Source of the DNA: Piper betle
Taxonomy: Eukaryota > Streptophyta > Magnoliopsida > Piperales > Piperaceae
Length of the DNA: 64,000 nucleotides
Assembly (NCBI GenBank): GCA_033002965.1
Contig: JAURVB010013186.1
Location: 124,001-188,000, forward strand
Reading direction: 5' to 3'
The translations under genes were made by a program, and so were the position numbers. The notes under the pieces are model-generated. The model was not told where the DNA came from. It worked only from the letters and a program-made list of their open reading frames with translations, and did no database searches. Shown here piece by piece: positions 50,963 through 64,000 of this stretch (position 1 is the stretch's first letter; each line of letters starts with the position of its first letter).

Positions 50963-50964
<2 letters not shown>

Positions 50965-51000
<36 letters not shown>

Positions 51001-51001
51001 A
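50965..51001. repeat. (TA)n tract, empty site behind copy 2
   Basis: A TA run with one AAAT interruption between AATAACATTTAA and ATAAAACATCTTC. It corresponds to the occupied tract at 56940-60965. Confidence 0.95.
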
Positions 51002-52783
51002 TAAAACATCTTCATGAAATATCTTACAAAGGCTATAATGAGAGATATGTTAAGCAGTCTCCATCGTGAACATAAACATGAGTCGGTATGCTAGCATGGC
51101 ATTGCTTAGCATAAACATGGGATGGCCATATGAGCTACGACATACCATGTAATATAATCAGTGCAGAGACAATTTGTCTGATGAATATATTGTATATATA
51201 CTTTAGTAAGATTGGCCTTTTAAGGATTAATATTTTCTTCATGGGAACCATTGAACAAAGCCCTAAAAAATTCCCAAAATTCCGGGATTTTACACTTGTC
51301 TCCATAATCAAACACTATGGGTAACTATTACCTCTCGGCACCAATAAGTAAAAACTATTAAATTATAAGTCTCTTTCTTTTTAATATATTGAAAATATCA
51401 TTAATCTTGAATTAATACATGCAATAAATTTGCCATTTTCTACAAGTTATAAGAAAAATATTTACTTTAAAACAACATTTAGCTTGCCCATGTATATGTT
51501 GAAAAAATAATATAATGGCTCCAAAGTTAATGCAATCCATTAACTTTCTTTTCATAATTTTTCTAGACAATTTTTTTAAAAAAATATGCTCATTTTAAGA
51601 TAATGGAGGACATAAAAGAAACAAAGCTTAATGTTAAGATTGATTAATTTCTGCCGATAATTAGAAATAATATTGAGTTGATAAGTACTTAAATTAAATA
51701 TGTGATGCATGATGTCATTAAGGTTACCAAACTCTCCATTGTTGATAATTCTAGTTAGTTTCATTTTTTTGTTGGACATATTAATTATATGCCCAATATT
51801 TGGGGACACACCAAATCCATTAGGATTATCCTATTTAAGGAAATTAACTTAATAAATCCTAATTATTTATGTTCATCTATTTTAGAGAAGCCATTATTTG
51901 TTAGAAGTCTTATTATTATTATTTTCCTAAAAAACCCACTTAGTATAAGTCACATCACATCAATTTTGTTGGAGAGAGACGTCACTTCTTCAAGAGGGGA
52001 TTAGGGTATTGGTGTTCTAGTTTGGGAATTTATGTTGTGAAATCTAACTTGTTTAAATAATTTCTTCATTTTTAAAATATCTTTTTAAGATGTGGTTGGA
52101 CGTTGTTTTACTAATTTTAGCTTGAGAACGTACATTGATAGTGGCTGTTGACCTTTCCTTTTATATTGAGGGAAAATTATATTGCATATGAAGTACTTTT
52201 AAATTGCACTATAAATATTCAGGATAAAAAAATATTCAAACAATTTTTCAATATCTTTCTAGAAAATCAGCTTTTAATTAATTACTTTATGATTTTTCAT
52301 CCTCAAATATCAATGTAGTACTCTGTGCGATGTGCAGTTTTTGACTAGTTGGATATATACAAGAGGATGCATCCCGTCCCAAATCTTTAAATTAATGATT
52401 GAACCTTGTGGAAATGTCCCCATGTTAGAAAGAGAACAAATCCATAATATTCATAGCGTGGTGTTTTTTTAGTGTCATTATCCAATGTAGATTCTATATT
52501 TAGATAAATAACTTATTTTTATGGTCTTTAACTGATTGAGAATTCCAAGAACCAATAATATGCAATAATTGATGCTTGAAAAGAAAACTGTGTTGAATTC
52601 AAAATACATCAATAAAAAATACAAAGTAATTAACACATGGAAAAAGTCAATTGCATGTTTCTTGTTAAATTCAACAATAATTAAACACAATAGTAATCAA
52701 CTTGCACAGTTCAAAAAATATTTCACAGTATTTACAATTAGTTGCTAGCCCCACCTTGCTTACTTTGTAACCAGCCCTCTAAT

Positions 52784-52791
52784 TATAAATA
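52784..52791 (+). promoter_or_regulatory. TATA box of peroxidase copy 3
   Basis: TATAAATA, followed by GAGGCTCC, lies 104 bases before the ATG. That leaves a 5' UTR of about 70 bases, which is ordinary for this family. The same position is mutated in copy 2. Confidence 0.75.
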
Positions 52792-52887
52792 GAGGCTCCC
52801 CGAGCATGCCTCCTTCAATATTAGGTAAAGAAGTAGATTAGAATGAGATCATTCTAATTCTTCAACCATTCTAATATAGTATTAGAA

Positions 52888-56238
<3,351 letters not shown>

Positions 56239-56361
56239 TGCTTGGGTTGAAGCAGTAAATGGTAATCTTGCGGGGGTTATGGAGGGTTGTCATTCTAGCC
56301 TCCATTGTCTGAAATGTGGAGTCATGATGTAATAGAATAAGAGCTGTATACGTATGCTCAT

Positions 56362-56384
56362 AATAAACCTTCCAACCTAATAAA
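56362..56384 (+). terminator. Polyadenylation signals of peroxidase copy 3
   Basis: Two AATAAA hexamers (56362-56367 and 56379-56384) about 125-145 bases after the stop codon. The same pair is present behind copy 1, so they are ancestral. Confidence 0.6.
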
Positions 56385-56938
56385 ATTGATGTGTTTCGGT
56401 TGTAATGATGTACAAGCAGTGATTAGTTAATTGTCGTTTAAACAACTACAATTGAGCATACATTTTCTAGAACTCAACTAAAGCAAAAATGCATATAAAA
56501 ATGACTGCAGTAAATGCACACAAAAAATAAAGGGAAAAAATATGAAGAGAAAATAAAGGAGATGGCGTTGTAATTTTTACATGAAAATCTATACGGGAAA
56601 AATAAACTATTGGCGACACTAAAACAAATTCGCAAGTAGGAAGAATTACAAAAACAATCAATTTTAGTCAAAATGTTTGGCTAATATATAGAATTACAAT
56701 GCTCAAAAAGATTTTTATGAAGAATTGACGGTTTGAGTAATTTATTGAAAATAAACGCAAAGGAAAGACATGCCAAATAACATTTTGAAATTTCAAAGGA
56801 GAGTATACTTATATTTCGAATGCTAGTTGTTATGATTGGTTAGGGGTGATGAAACCGCCTGTTGGCGTAAAGGGGGGTGGAAGGCTTCCAGGCTGTCTGG
56901 GTACATGAACTTGGTAACAACTAAAAGAAATAATTTTT

Positions 56939-56958
56939 AATATATATATATATATATA
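56939..56958. repeat. (TA)n tract, left side of the 4.0 kb insertion
   Basis: Follows AATAATTTTTAA, the same flank as the empty tract at 36194. The tract continues on the far side of the element at 60949-60964. Confidence 0.95.
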
Positions 56959-58462
56959 GGAGAAAGTGACGCTGTAATGGAGCACAGCCAAGTTGGCTGT
57001 GCTCCAATTTTTTCAGCCGTTGGATTGAATCCAACGGCTGAAAATAACCCAACCAACATCACCACCCCCCCCTCCCCTTCCTCTGCTTTCACCTTCCTTT
57101 TGGTCCGCCCCGCCCCGCCTCGCTCCGCCCCGCGCCTCCCGGCCCTCCCCTCGCGCCCCCCGCCCCGCCCCGCCGCGCCCCCTGCCCCGCCCCGCCGCGC
57201 CCCCCACCCCCACCGCCCCGCCACCCCTGCTTTCACCCACCAGCCGCGCCCCACCCCGCCCCACGGCCCTCGCTCCGCCCCGCGCCCCACGTCCCGTTTC
57301 CCTCCCCTCTCCGCCCGTTTCGCCCCAACCCCACGCCGGCGTCACCAACAGCACTCCGACGGTGGCGCGAAAAAACAGGGGCGGGGGCGAGGGCGGGGTG
57401 GAAGGGGCGATGGCATTTTCGTAATAAACATTTGACTCGCTCCCGAGTCAATATTACGAAATAAATATTAAAAATAATTTTAAAAAATAAAATACTATAA
57501 AATAAAAACTTGACTCACTCTGGCTCGAGTCAATACTACAAAATTAATTTTTTAAATTTTTTTAAAAATACAATACCATAAAATAAAAACTTGACTCGGA
57601 CCCACGCGGGAACGAGTCAAGTTTTTATTACAAAATAATTTTTTTTAAAAAATAAAATAATTCGGTAATAAAAACTTAGACTCGCTCATTTCGGTAATAT
57701 ATATGTTTCTCATTACAAAAAGAGTGATCGCGCGGCAAAGCAGGGGAAAACGAAATGGGAGGGGTAGTTTCGTAATAAAAAGTTTACTCGCTGCCGACTC
57801 GAGTCAATATTATAAAATAGATCAAAAAAAATACAGTAAATTCCATAAAATAAAATAATTTCGTAATAAAAACTTATGGTATTTTAATTTATTTTTTAAT
57901 ATTTTTCGTGATTTATTTCGTAATATTGACTCGTGTCGGGAGCGAGTAAAGTTTTTATTACAAAATTACCCCTGCCCATTTCCTTCCCAACTCGTGTCAA
58001 TGTTACGAAATAAATCTTAAAAAATATGATGAAATACATCCCGACTCGATCCCGGCAAGGGTAGTTTTAAATAAAACCTTTACTCGATCCCGACTCGAGT
58101 CAATATGATGAAATACACACCAAAAAATATAAAAAATACTATAAATTGCCAAAAAATAAAATAATCAAGTTGTAATTGATTTTTTTAATTTTATGGTATT
58201 TTACTCGATTTTTTCATATTTTTCGACATGTATTTCGTAATATTGACTTGAGTCGGGAGCGAATCAAGTTTTTATTACGAAACTACCCCCGGCACCTAAA
58301 CTCCTCCTTCTCCCCCGCCTCCCGCTTCGACTGTTCCGCTTCGCTGTTTCCGCCACGTGCGACGGTTCGCCAAGTTTGCGGATTGCGGTAGGCTGTTTGA
58401 TATATTTTTGTTTATTTACATAATTACAACATCACAAATTTTTATTAAATATTCACTGAGTA

Positions 58463-58535
58463 GGATCTTGATGGATTCGAACCACCATCCCTCAAGAATT
58501 TCTTGAGTGCTCTGCCAATTTTGAGCTAAAGATCC
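58463..58535 (-). tRNA. tRNA-like cloverleaf (probable tRNA pseudogene)
   Basis: The minus strand folds as a 73-base cloverleaf: 7-bp acceptor GGATCTT/AAGATCC, D arm GCTC/GAGC with loop AAAATTGGCA, a 5-bp anticodon stem CTCAA/TTGAG, and a T arm with the canonical loop TTCGAAT. The anticodon loop GAAATTC lacks the universal T33. The stem and loop form an almost perfect 17-base palindrome, so the anticodon is not trustworthy. No CCA is encoded. The class is unknown; an organelle-derived or captured tRNA that has lost function is most likely. Confidence 0.55.
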
Positions 58536-58880
58536 ACAATAGTTAAAGTCATTGAAAAATATAAGCTGGCGATACCAATCATTAGTTGAAGACAACTTAA
58601 CTGCAACATAGACTTCTTTTATCAACTGCTTGAAGGTCTCTCAGTTCCATCTGTAATTTATGCGAGCACAAGAGCGAGTTCTGATTTAGTACACTACAAT
58701 CTTACGACAACAAAAGCAGATATAGATAAAAGATTAGGCCTAACTACAAACAATATTGTATCTTCTTCAGCAGTACAGCTAGGAGGAAAACCAACAATTA
58801 TGATCAACAAATAGATCCAATGGGGGTTCCTTTGCAGACTGATTCATTTGGTCACCTTGCAGCTCTTTCCTTGGTCCTAT

Positions 58881-59371
58881 TGCAGCTGATTCATTTGGTC
58901 ACCTTCCAGCTCTTCAGAAAGGAGAAACAGATCCCATGGGGGTTCCTCACTAGCTAAGCAACCTTGCCAAGAGACGCCAATACCTGCTTGTAGCACCTCT
59001 GCCTGTAGCATGTCTTCCTCTGAATTAAGGCAAACAACAGCAAAACTGTGAGATTTAGTGCTCCTCAACAACTTTCCATTCTGTATTGAAGTAAGACTTC
59101 TAAGAAGCGGATTGTCCATCATATTTCCCATTAATCTCTGGCCTGATATTCGTGAGACATTGCCTGTAAAAGTGCATTCAGACATTTCACAAGTGATCCT
59201 TCAAAACAGAAAAGGCTTTGTCCAACCTTTATTACACATATTTCAAAACTTAGGCAAACAATAGTAGTTCTAGATATCTATAAGTTATTATACCTGAATG
59301 TGTTCATCTGAACTGAATTTTTGCAACAAGAAAGCTCTCATGTTCGTTGTTCCAGGGGGATTGCCAATCCC
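58881..59371 (-). pseudogene. Captured exon fragments of an unidentified plant gene
   Basis: Two minus-strand exon-like pieces keep splice borders. 59371-59296 follows TTTTGTAG, encodes GNPPGTTNMRAFLLQKFSSD, and ends CAG|GTATAA. 59163-58881 follows TTTTACAG and encodes GNVSRISGQRLMGNMMDNPL, then LLRSTKSHSFAVVCLNSEED, and stops after GDQMNQLQ. Just 3' (about 58800-58870) a phrase from the exon end is repeated in part (AGCTGCAAGGTGACCAAATG). I do not recognise the parent gene. The preserved junctions show it was taken as genomic DNA, not as a processed copy. Confidence 0.5.
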
Positions 59372-60358
59372 TACAAAATTAGAAACAAAAAATTTTTAAA
59401 AAAGAAAAGAAGAAAAATTCAATACTCCTGGCATTTAGAATACACAGAACATCACACCATATAAGATAAAGAACAGAACTAACTGATAGATTGTCGAGGG
59501 AAGTTCCGACAATTACAGAGCAAAGCGGTGCAACCTTCAAGTAATTAGAAAAAAAAAGAGTAAGTCATCTAAAGGTCAAGCCATGCATATTTTCATAAGA
59601 CAAAAGGCAAAAAGATCATGTCAAGCATCTTAAAGGTAATTTGTAGATGTTTGAAATAAATGAAAAATATGTGCTCCAAAGACAACAAATGAACTTAAAC
59701 CAAGAAGCAGCAAAATTAGAGTTTTTTGGATTTTTTCAAAAGTCGATTTCAGGCCTCACGCCTGAAGTTGATTTTGCTGAAAAACAAAAATTAAAGAGTC
59801 ACCACAAATGTGAGCAATTTATCCAATCAACAAGTAAGCTTAAACTGCATTCATTTGTGGGAGACACTAAAAGATATGAACCCTTCACCCTGGTAAGAAC
59901 AAAGCAGATAAAAATAATATGCGCTAAGGAGATGATTAACCAAAATTAATTCAAGGAGAAGACTGTCATGAAGAAACATCGTAAAGTTAAAAAGTAAGGA
60001 AGAAAAAAACAACTGCCTCTCCATTGAAATTCATGTATGCCTAAGGCTTTGCCAACAAAATTGGCACTTCACCAATGGAACCTGAACGGATCATGCACAA
60101 TAAGTAAGCATTATCAGAAAAATGGTAGCATAAATGCTACCATTTTTGACAAGATACCTGGTTTTTGACAACACCAAAACTGAGAGTCAGTAAGACAAGA
60201 TACCTATGCCAATCAGAATTGATCAACTCGCTACCCCAGAATCTACTTGCTACAATAAATCTAAACCACTAACTTGTTTCAATGGAAATAACACGCAAAA
60301 GGGGGATGGGGGGACTACCAGGAGAGACAGTCCACAACCTCTACCAGTTGAAACGGTG

Positions 60359-60848
60359 AAGCAGAATCTTGGAGTCCTCCGTAACCATGGTCAGCAAATC
60401 CTTCTCCGGATTTCATTCCGCGATCTTCACCTGCACAGATCAATTAACAACAGATTATCTTCACCTGGATTTCGAAAGTCGTACGTGGGCGGCAATTTTT
60501 TAGACGAGGACGGGAAGAAGACGGTGTCCCGGCATGGTGAGGAAGCGGGGCGGCCGGCCACGGCTCCGGCTCAAAACCTGGACGCGGGGTGAGGCTGCGG
60601 GGCGGCGAAGGGGATGGAGAGTGCTCCTCGTCGTCGAACTAGTAGAGGAACTCTTAGAAATCTGCCTCGAAGTCGATGTCCTCCTCTTCGCCCACATCGA
60701 CGAGGTATGAGCCAACGCAGGGAGGTGTCTCGTGGAGGCCTGGGCGGAGGTCGTCGGCAGTGAGGCGGCGGCGGCAGGTAGGACCGGCAGGGATGAAGTC
60801 GAAGATGACGTCGCAGGGGGCTTCCGTCGACTTCGCTTCGAAATGCAA
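60359..60848 (-). pseudogene. Captured 5' part of a group VII ERF-like transcription factor gene
   Basis: Read on the minus strand from 60848: CDVIFDFIPAGP, RRRLTADDLRPGL, then EEEDIDFEADF, a stop, EFLY, a stop, FDDEEHSPSP. Group VII ERFs begin with a Cys-Gly-Gly-Ala-Ile/Val...DFIP motif (the oxygen-dependent N-degron region), followed by RRLT...LWP and DFEADF-EF. The correspondence in order and spacing is close. Two stops replace codons expected to be acidic or Gln, and the start context is altered. A GT-AG intron-like gap (60450 to 60428) leads to a second open piece, EDRGMKSGEGFADHGYGGLQ. No AP2 DNA-binding domain remains. Confidence 0.5.
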
Positions 60849-60948
60849 ACCTTAAGTTTTTTCTAACCGTAGGATGTGTTTTGAACGATCGGATTAAAAT
60901 TCAAGCACAGCTAAGTTAGCTGTGCTCGAGCACAGCAAACCCAACCTC

Positions 60949-61147
60949 ATATATATATATATATAAAATAAATCAAAAACATCTCCATAAAATATCTAAC
61001 AAAGGCTATAATGAGAGATGCATTAAGCACTATCCATCGTGAAAATAAATATGAGTCGGTATGCTAGGACGACATTGCATAGCATAAACATGGGCTGGCC
61101 ATATGAACTACAACATACCATGGAATATAGTCATCGCATAGACAATC
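60949..61147. other. Right flank of the peroxidase duplication
   Basis: TA tract (60949-60964), then sequence matching 36225-36415 and 51000-51170 (ACATCTCCATAAAATATC, CATGGGCTGGCCATATGA). Homology to the other intergenic units stops near 61147, which marks the right breakpoint of the tandem array. Confidence 0.7.
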
Positions 61148-63389
61148 TTAGGCCCTTACTCGTCTTCCATGTAACACCGGTCATAATACTCCAATGACAA
61201 AGTAACCCATGGTCGAAGATTAACGAAAATGAGCTGCATAGCATAGTATCCTCAATCTCTACACCACCCAGGACAGTGGGAGTACTAGTGTAGGCGTAAT
61301 TAACATGTCCCATCTCTCATAGGTTAAAAGGGAAACACTCGTACATATATAGTAGAGGCCTGGATAGGGGATATATGATCTCATAGTATTCGAAATCACA
61401 TTAAGAGATGTTGTATTAAATAGTGAAAAATTGACTAGATGACCCAAAATTATTGGGATCTAACAAAACGCCAATAATCTTGTCCTCAATCATGGAATCA
61501 AAATGGGATAGAGCCATGAAAATAGTCATGTAAAGAAGGGCCGCAACTGACCTATAAGTGGAGTTCCCCGTAATAACTCGGCAATGCCACTCTGTGCGTC
61601 CTAATATGAAACACACTACTTAAGTCTTATTCATGATGAAATTCATGATATGAAATGCATGACAACTCCTCTAACATGTGCATAAACTACTAGAACACAC
61701 ATCATTACAAGAAGCAATCCATACACATAATCACTTGCATTTCACATAATTTCAAGAGCTATTCATAAGTAGAATCATAAGTTGTTCATAATCACACCTT
61801 CAGCTATAACTTCACTAAAATTCAGATCAAGTCCAAGTATCCTGATCCAAAAGATTTTGGAAGTGGAAGGTATTGGCAAAGACATTTGTGAAGCTAACTG
61901 GACCTATGCGGCTAAGGGAATTTCTATAGGAAACTCTACGCAACCAATGGATACCAAACCTTAGAATGATGAAATAGGAATATAGCCTAAGGTGTAAATA
62001 ATGTTTACCACCAAACTAGGATTTAGAATTTTACAATTGGAGCTAGCGAACTAAGGTTCACCCAACATTCATATGTACTCCATAATATTTAATTAATTAA
62101 CTATGTACATGAAGTCTAACTGAGCCTAAATTTTACATATTTTCAATAGACATTTAGTAGCATCATTATATGATTTTTACACATTTATTGGTGTCTTTTA
62201 AAAAGTTCAAAAGATCACATAATCTTAGAGCATTACATATCACAACAATCATGCAACATGCATAGCCTGGTTTTAGTGGTTTGTTTAAGCCCTTAAAATG
62301 TTTATTTGGCCTGGTGATTTAGTATTTTATAGCTAACACATAGATCTAGTAGAGAAAAAATGAGAGCATCGAAATAGTACCTACAACAGTGTTTAAAATT
62401 TTGGGTAATTGATAGATAGTTTATTGGATTGTAAAGCTCTCATCCTTTGTCAACATTGGCTCCCATATATGCTTATGCAAGAAAAATCAGGGAAAACCCA
62501 CTTCAACAAACATGTAGAAATATATATTATTAACATAATAAATCAATAATCATGCAAAATGGAGTCTTACACGATTAGATACATCAAATCTATCAAAATA
62601 GTGCATATCAGCGTACATGCTCAAGTGAAAAAGTCACAACTATTTTGATGAATATGCAAAAATGACGAAACTAGAGTTGAGACCTTTACTTCACAAGGGG
62701 CTAAGGGGAAGTCTTTTTGGGGCTGCCTACCCCAAAACATACAATCCTTAGCGCTAGAAATGCCTTGGCAAAGTCCAAAGATGGTGTGGGAGAAGTGGGG
62801 AAGGGAGAAAGGGATAGGTGAGCACAAAGTGAAGCAATAAAGAAAAGGGTTGAAAATGTTGGGAATTAGGGGGTATTTATAGCCAAATTTGGTGTTCCAG
62901 CGCAAAGATGTTGGCTGGGCACTTTTACACTGGCCTCTACCAAGCCACACCATGGCTAGCCAACCAACCTGAACCGCATGCAATAGGGGTCACGCTATTG
63001 GGTGCAGGGGTGTTGTGCACTACCTAGTGTATTTGCATCCAGGACAAAAAAGGGAGGGAAAATTTAAGTTTGGGCGCAAGGGCACTGTCCCTTTTGGCCA
63101 AAATTTAAACTCAGAAACCCTAAAAAGGTTGAGCGCAGATTGCACACGTTTAGGGTTTGCACCTTAAGGCAGCCGGGCAACCTCATAAATCATACCACAG
63201 GTCCATAGGGGCTAGAATCAGACGAGAGGGATTCCAAACAAACGATAAGGTAATCTAGTCTCTCGAGGGACTTGATCCTGTCATCTAATTAGAATTAACT
63301 AGACAAATCAAAAATTTAAATATGGGGCACGTAGCATCCATATGAGTTTACGGAAACATTGAATGAGGCTAGGGCCAGGCACACATATA
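61148..63389 (+). mobile_element. Ty3/gypsy-type LTR repeat, copy E
   Basis: Family module ATTAAATAGTGAAAAATTGA, GGGATCTAACAAAACGCCAA and TCTTGTCCTCAATCA aligns with 4965, 19390 and 31740. The rest is LTR-like, with a GGTATTTATAGCC motif at 62872. No gene. The 120-codon minus frame (62621-62983) is a chance frame. Confidence 0.5.
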
Positions 63390-64000
63390 CTGTAACACCT
63401 CAAATCCGGTTCACGCTTGGGAACCAAACTGGAATGTCATTAGTCCCAATTGGGTCGGCTAACCTAAACTCAACCCATGTAGATCTACTCTCGGTGTCTC
63501 GAGATAGAAGATGTCAATTTTTATGCATGGATGTATGCAGAAAAATAAACTTAACATCCTACTACATGGATGACATGACAACCAAATTTTTTTATGCCAA
63601 AATACCTACGATAAAATCGATAAAATTTGTCAAGTAAAACGGATAGAGTCTTCCTTAAAAGTGCAATTAAGGGCTACCCTGTCAAATCAACATATATAAA
63701 CATATAAATCCAGATATATTTATTAGACTATATTTTTCACAAAAACATTTAATTAAGTCATATCAAAACATTCTCAACATTTGGGTCTAGACCTACCTGT
63801 TCATTCTATTCACATTTCACTTCTAATTCTTGGCCTTGTTGTACACATTCAATATTTAACAATTTTACGAAAACATATGTATTCAAATGTCACAATTAGA
63901 AATTTTACTACTGAAGCACAAATCATATCACATTATATTATCATACCTTGCATTATATCACATCATTCTCAATATAATGACAACATTAACAAAACATTAA
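63390..64000 (+). mobile_element. Start of another gypsy-type LTR (runs off the window)
   Basis: TGTAACACCTCAAATCCGG at 63390 is a typical gypsy LTR start. What follows is AT-rich with no recognisable protein. The end lies outside the window. Confidence 0.4.

Larger units (their letters stand above)
50272..52887. other. Peroxidase intergenic unit (3' flank of copy 2, 5' flank of copy 3)
   Basis: Collinear with 35527-38133, with AATAAA near 50385 as the old polyadenylation region of copy 2. It has an unoccupied TA tract at 50965-51001, the second empty site for the copy 3 insertion. No independent gene was found. Confidence 0.75.
56959..60948. mobile_element. 4.0 kb (TA)n-inserted element carrying plant gene fragments (Micron-like)
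   Basis: Both edges are TA repeats, and the two paralogous sites (36194 and 50965) lack it, so its boundaries are directly seen. The left end has GAGCACAGCC-AAG-TTGGCTGTGCTC and then CAGCCGTTGGAT with its inverse (57014-57040). The right end, read inward, has GAGCACAGCT-AAC-TTAGCTGTGCT followed by a degraded second hairpin. 57050-57420 is extremely C/G-rich. 57420-58280 has the GACTCGAGTC / GTAATAAAAACTTGACTC modules also found at 24-27 kb. 58290-60900 holds captured material: a tRNA-like sequence, exon-like pieces and an ERF-like N-terminus on the minus strand. No transposase is encoded, so movement in trans is assumed. Confidence 0.82.

Noticed and set aside
56977..57435. Pro/Arg-rich frames of 110-150 codons on both strands
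   Set aside because: They come from the C-rich left arm of the inserted element and are mutually overlapping; no domain was recognised.
59647..59949. 100-codon plus-strand frame inside the 4 kb element
   Set aside because: Composition is random-like and it runs opposite to the captured exon pieces.

Overview
This window is nuclear DNA from a flowering plant. The evidence is spliced genes with GT-AG introns, a tandem cluster of class III (plant secretory) peroxidase genes with the family's conserved three introns, Ty1/copia- and Ty3/gypsy-like LTR debris, a TRIM-type retrotransposon with an initiator-Met-tRNA primer site, hAT elements, a Stowaway-like MITE, and long (TA)n microsatellites invaded by GC-rich elements. 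The species cannot be named from the sequence. No bacterial-type operons, rRNA genes or CRISPR arrays were seen.

Layout. 1-12.5 kb is old retroelement debris: a copia LTR-like stretch, a gag remnant with zinc knuckles, a gypsy-type LTR copy and a 0.4-0.5 kb direct repeat. One ordinary gene lies at 12535-13263 on the minus strand; it has three exons, a putative plastid protein with a C-terminal zinc-finger-like motif, and one single-base frameshift. 13.3-22.9 kb is AT-rich or LTR-derived, including a head-to-head pair of gypsy-type repeats and a 0.7 kb tandem duplication. 23.4-29.7 kb is a nested stack: a copia 3' LTR split first by two GC-rich elements sitting in a (TA)n tract (one a ~2.1 kb hairpin) and then by a complete 1.7 kb TRIM. 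30.7-33.1 kb holds a third (TA)n-inserted element end, an inverted piece of peroxidase intron carrying a MITE, and another gypsy-type LTR.

33.1-61.1 kb is a tandem array of three peroxidase copies, with a basic unit of about 6.7 kb, all on the plus strand. Copy 1 has lost exons 1-2 and has a ~92 bp insertion in exon 4. Copy 2 has a premature stop, an 11-codon deletion, a 5.6 kb hAT element in exon 4 (with a second hAT nested inside it) and a 2.4 kb LTR-like insertion in its 3' UTR. Copy 3 is nearly intact, with TATA box, splice sites, catalytic residues and poly(A) signals, but lacks one C in a homopolymer of exon 3. Downstream of copy 3 a 4.0 kb element has inserted into a (TA)n tract that is empty behind copies 1 and 2. 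It carries plant gene fragments, including a group VII ERF-like N-terminus, and a tRNA-like cloverleaf. 61.1-64 kb is gypsy-type LTR sequence.

The most notable signal is the family of (TA)n-targeting elements (23655-27576, 30751 onward, 56959-60948). They share terminal hairpins whose stems differ by paired, compensating changes, and an interior of alternating GACTCGAGTC-rich modules. They resemble what is known of Micron elements in rice, but are larger and carry host gene pieces.
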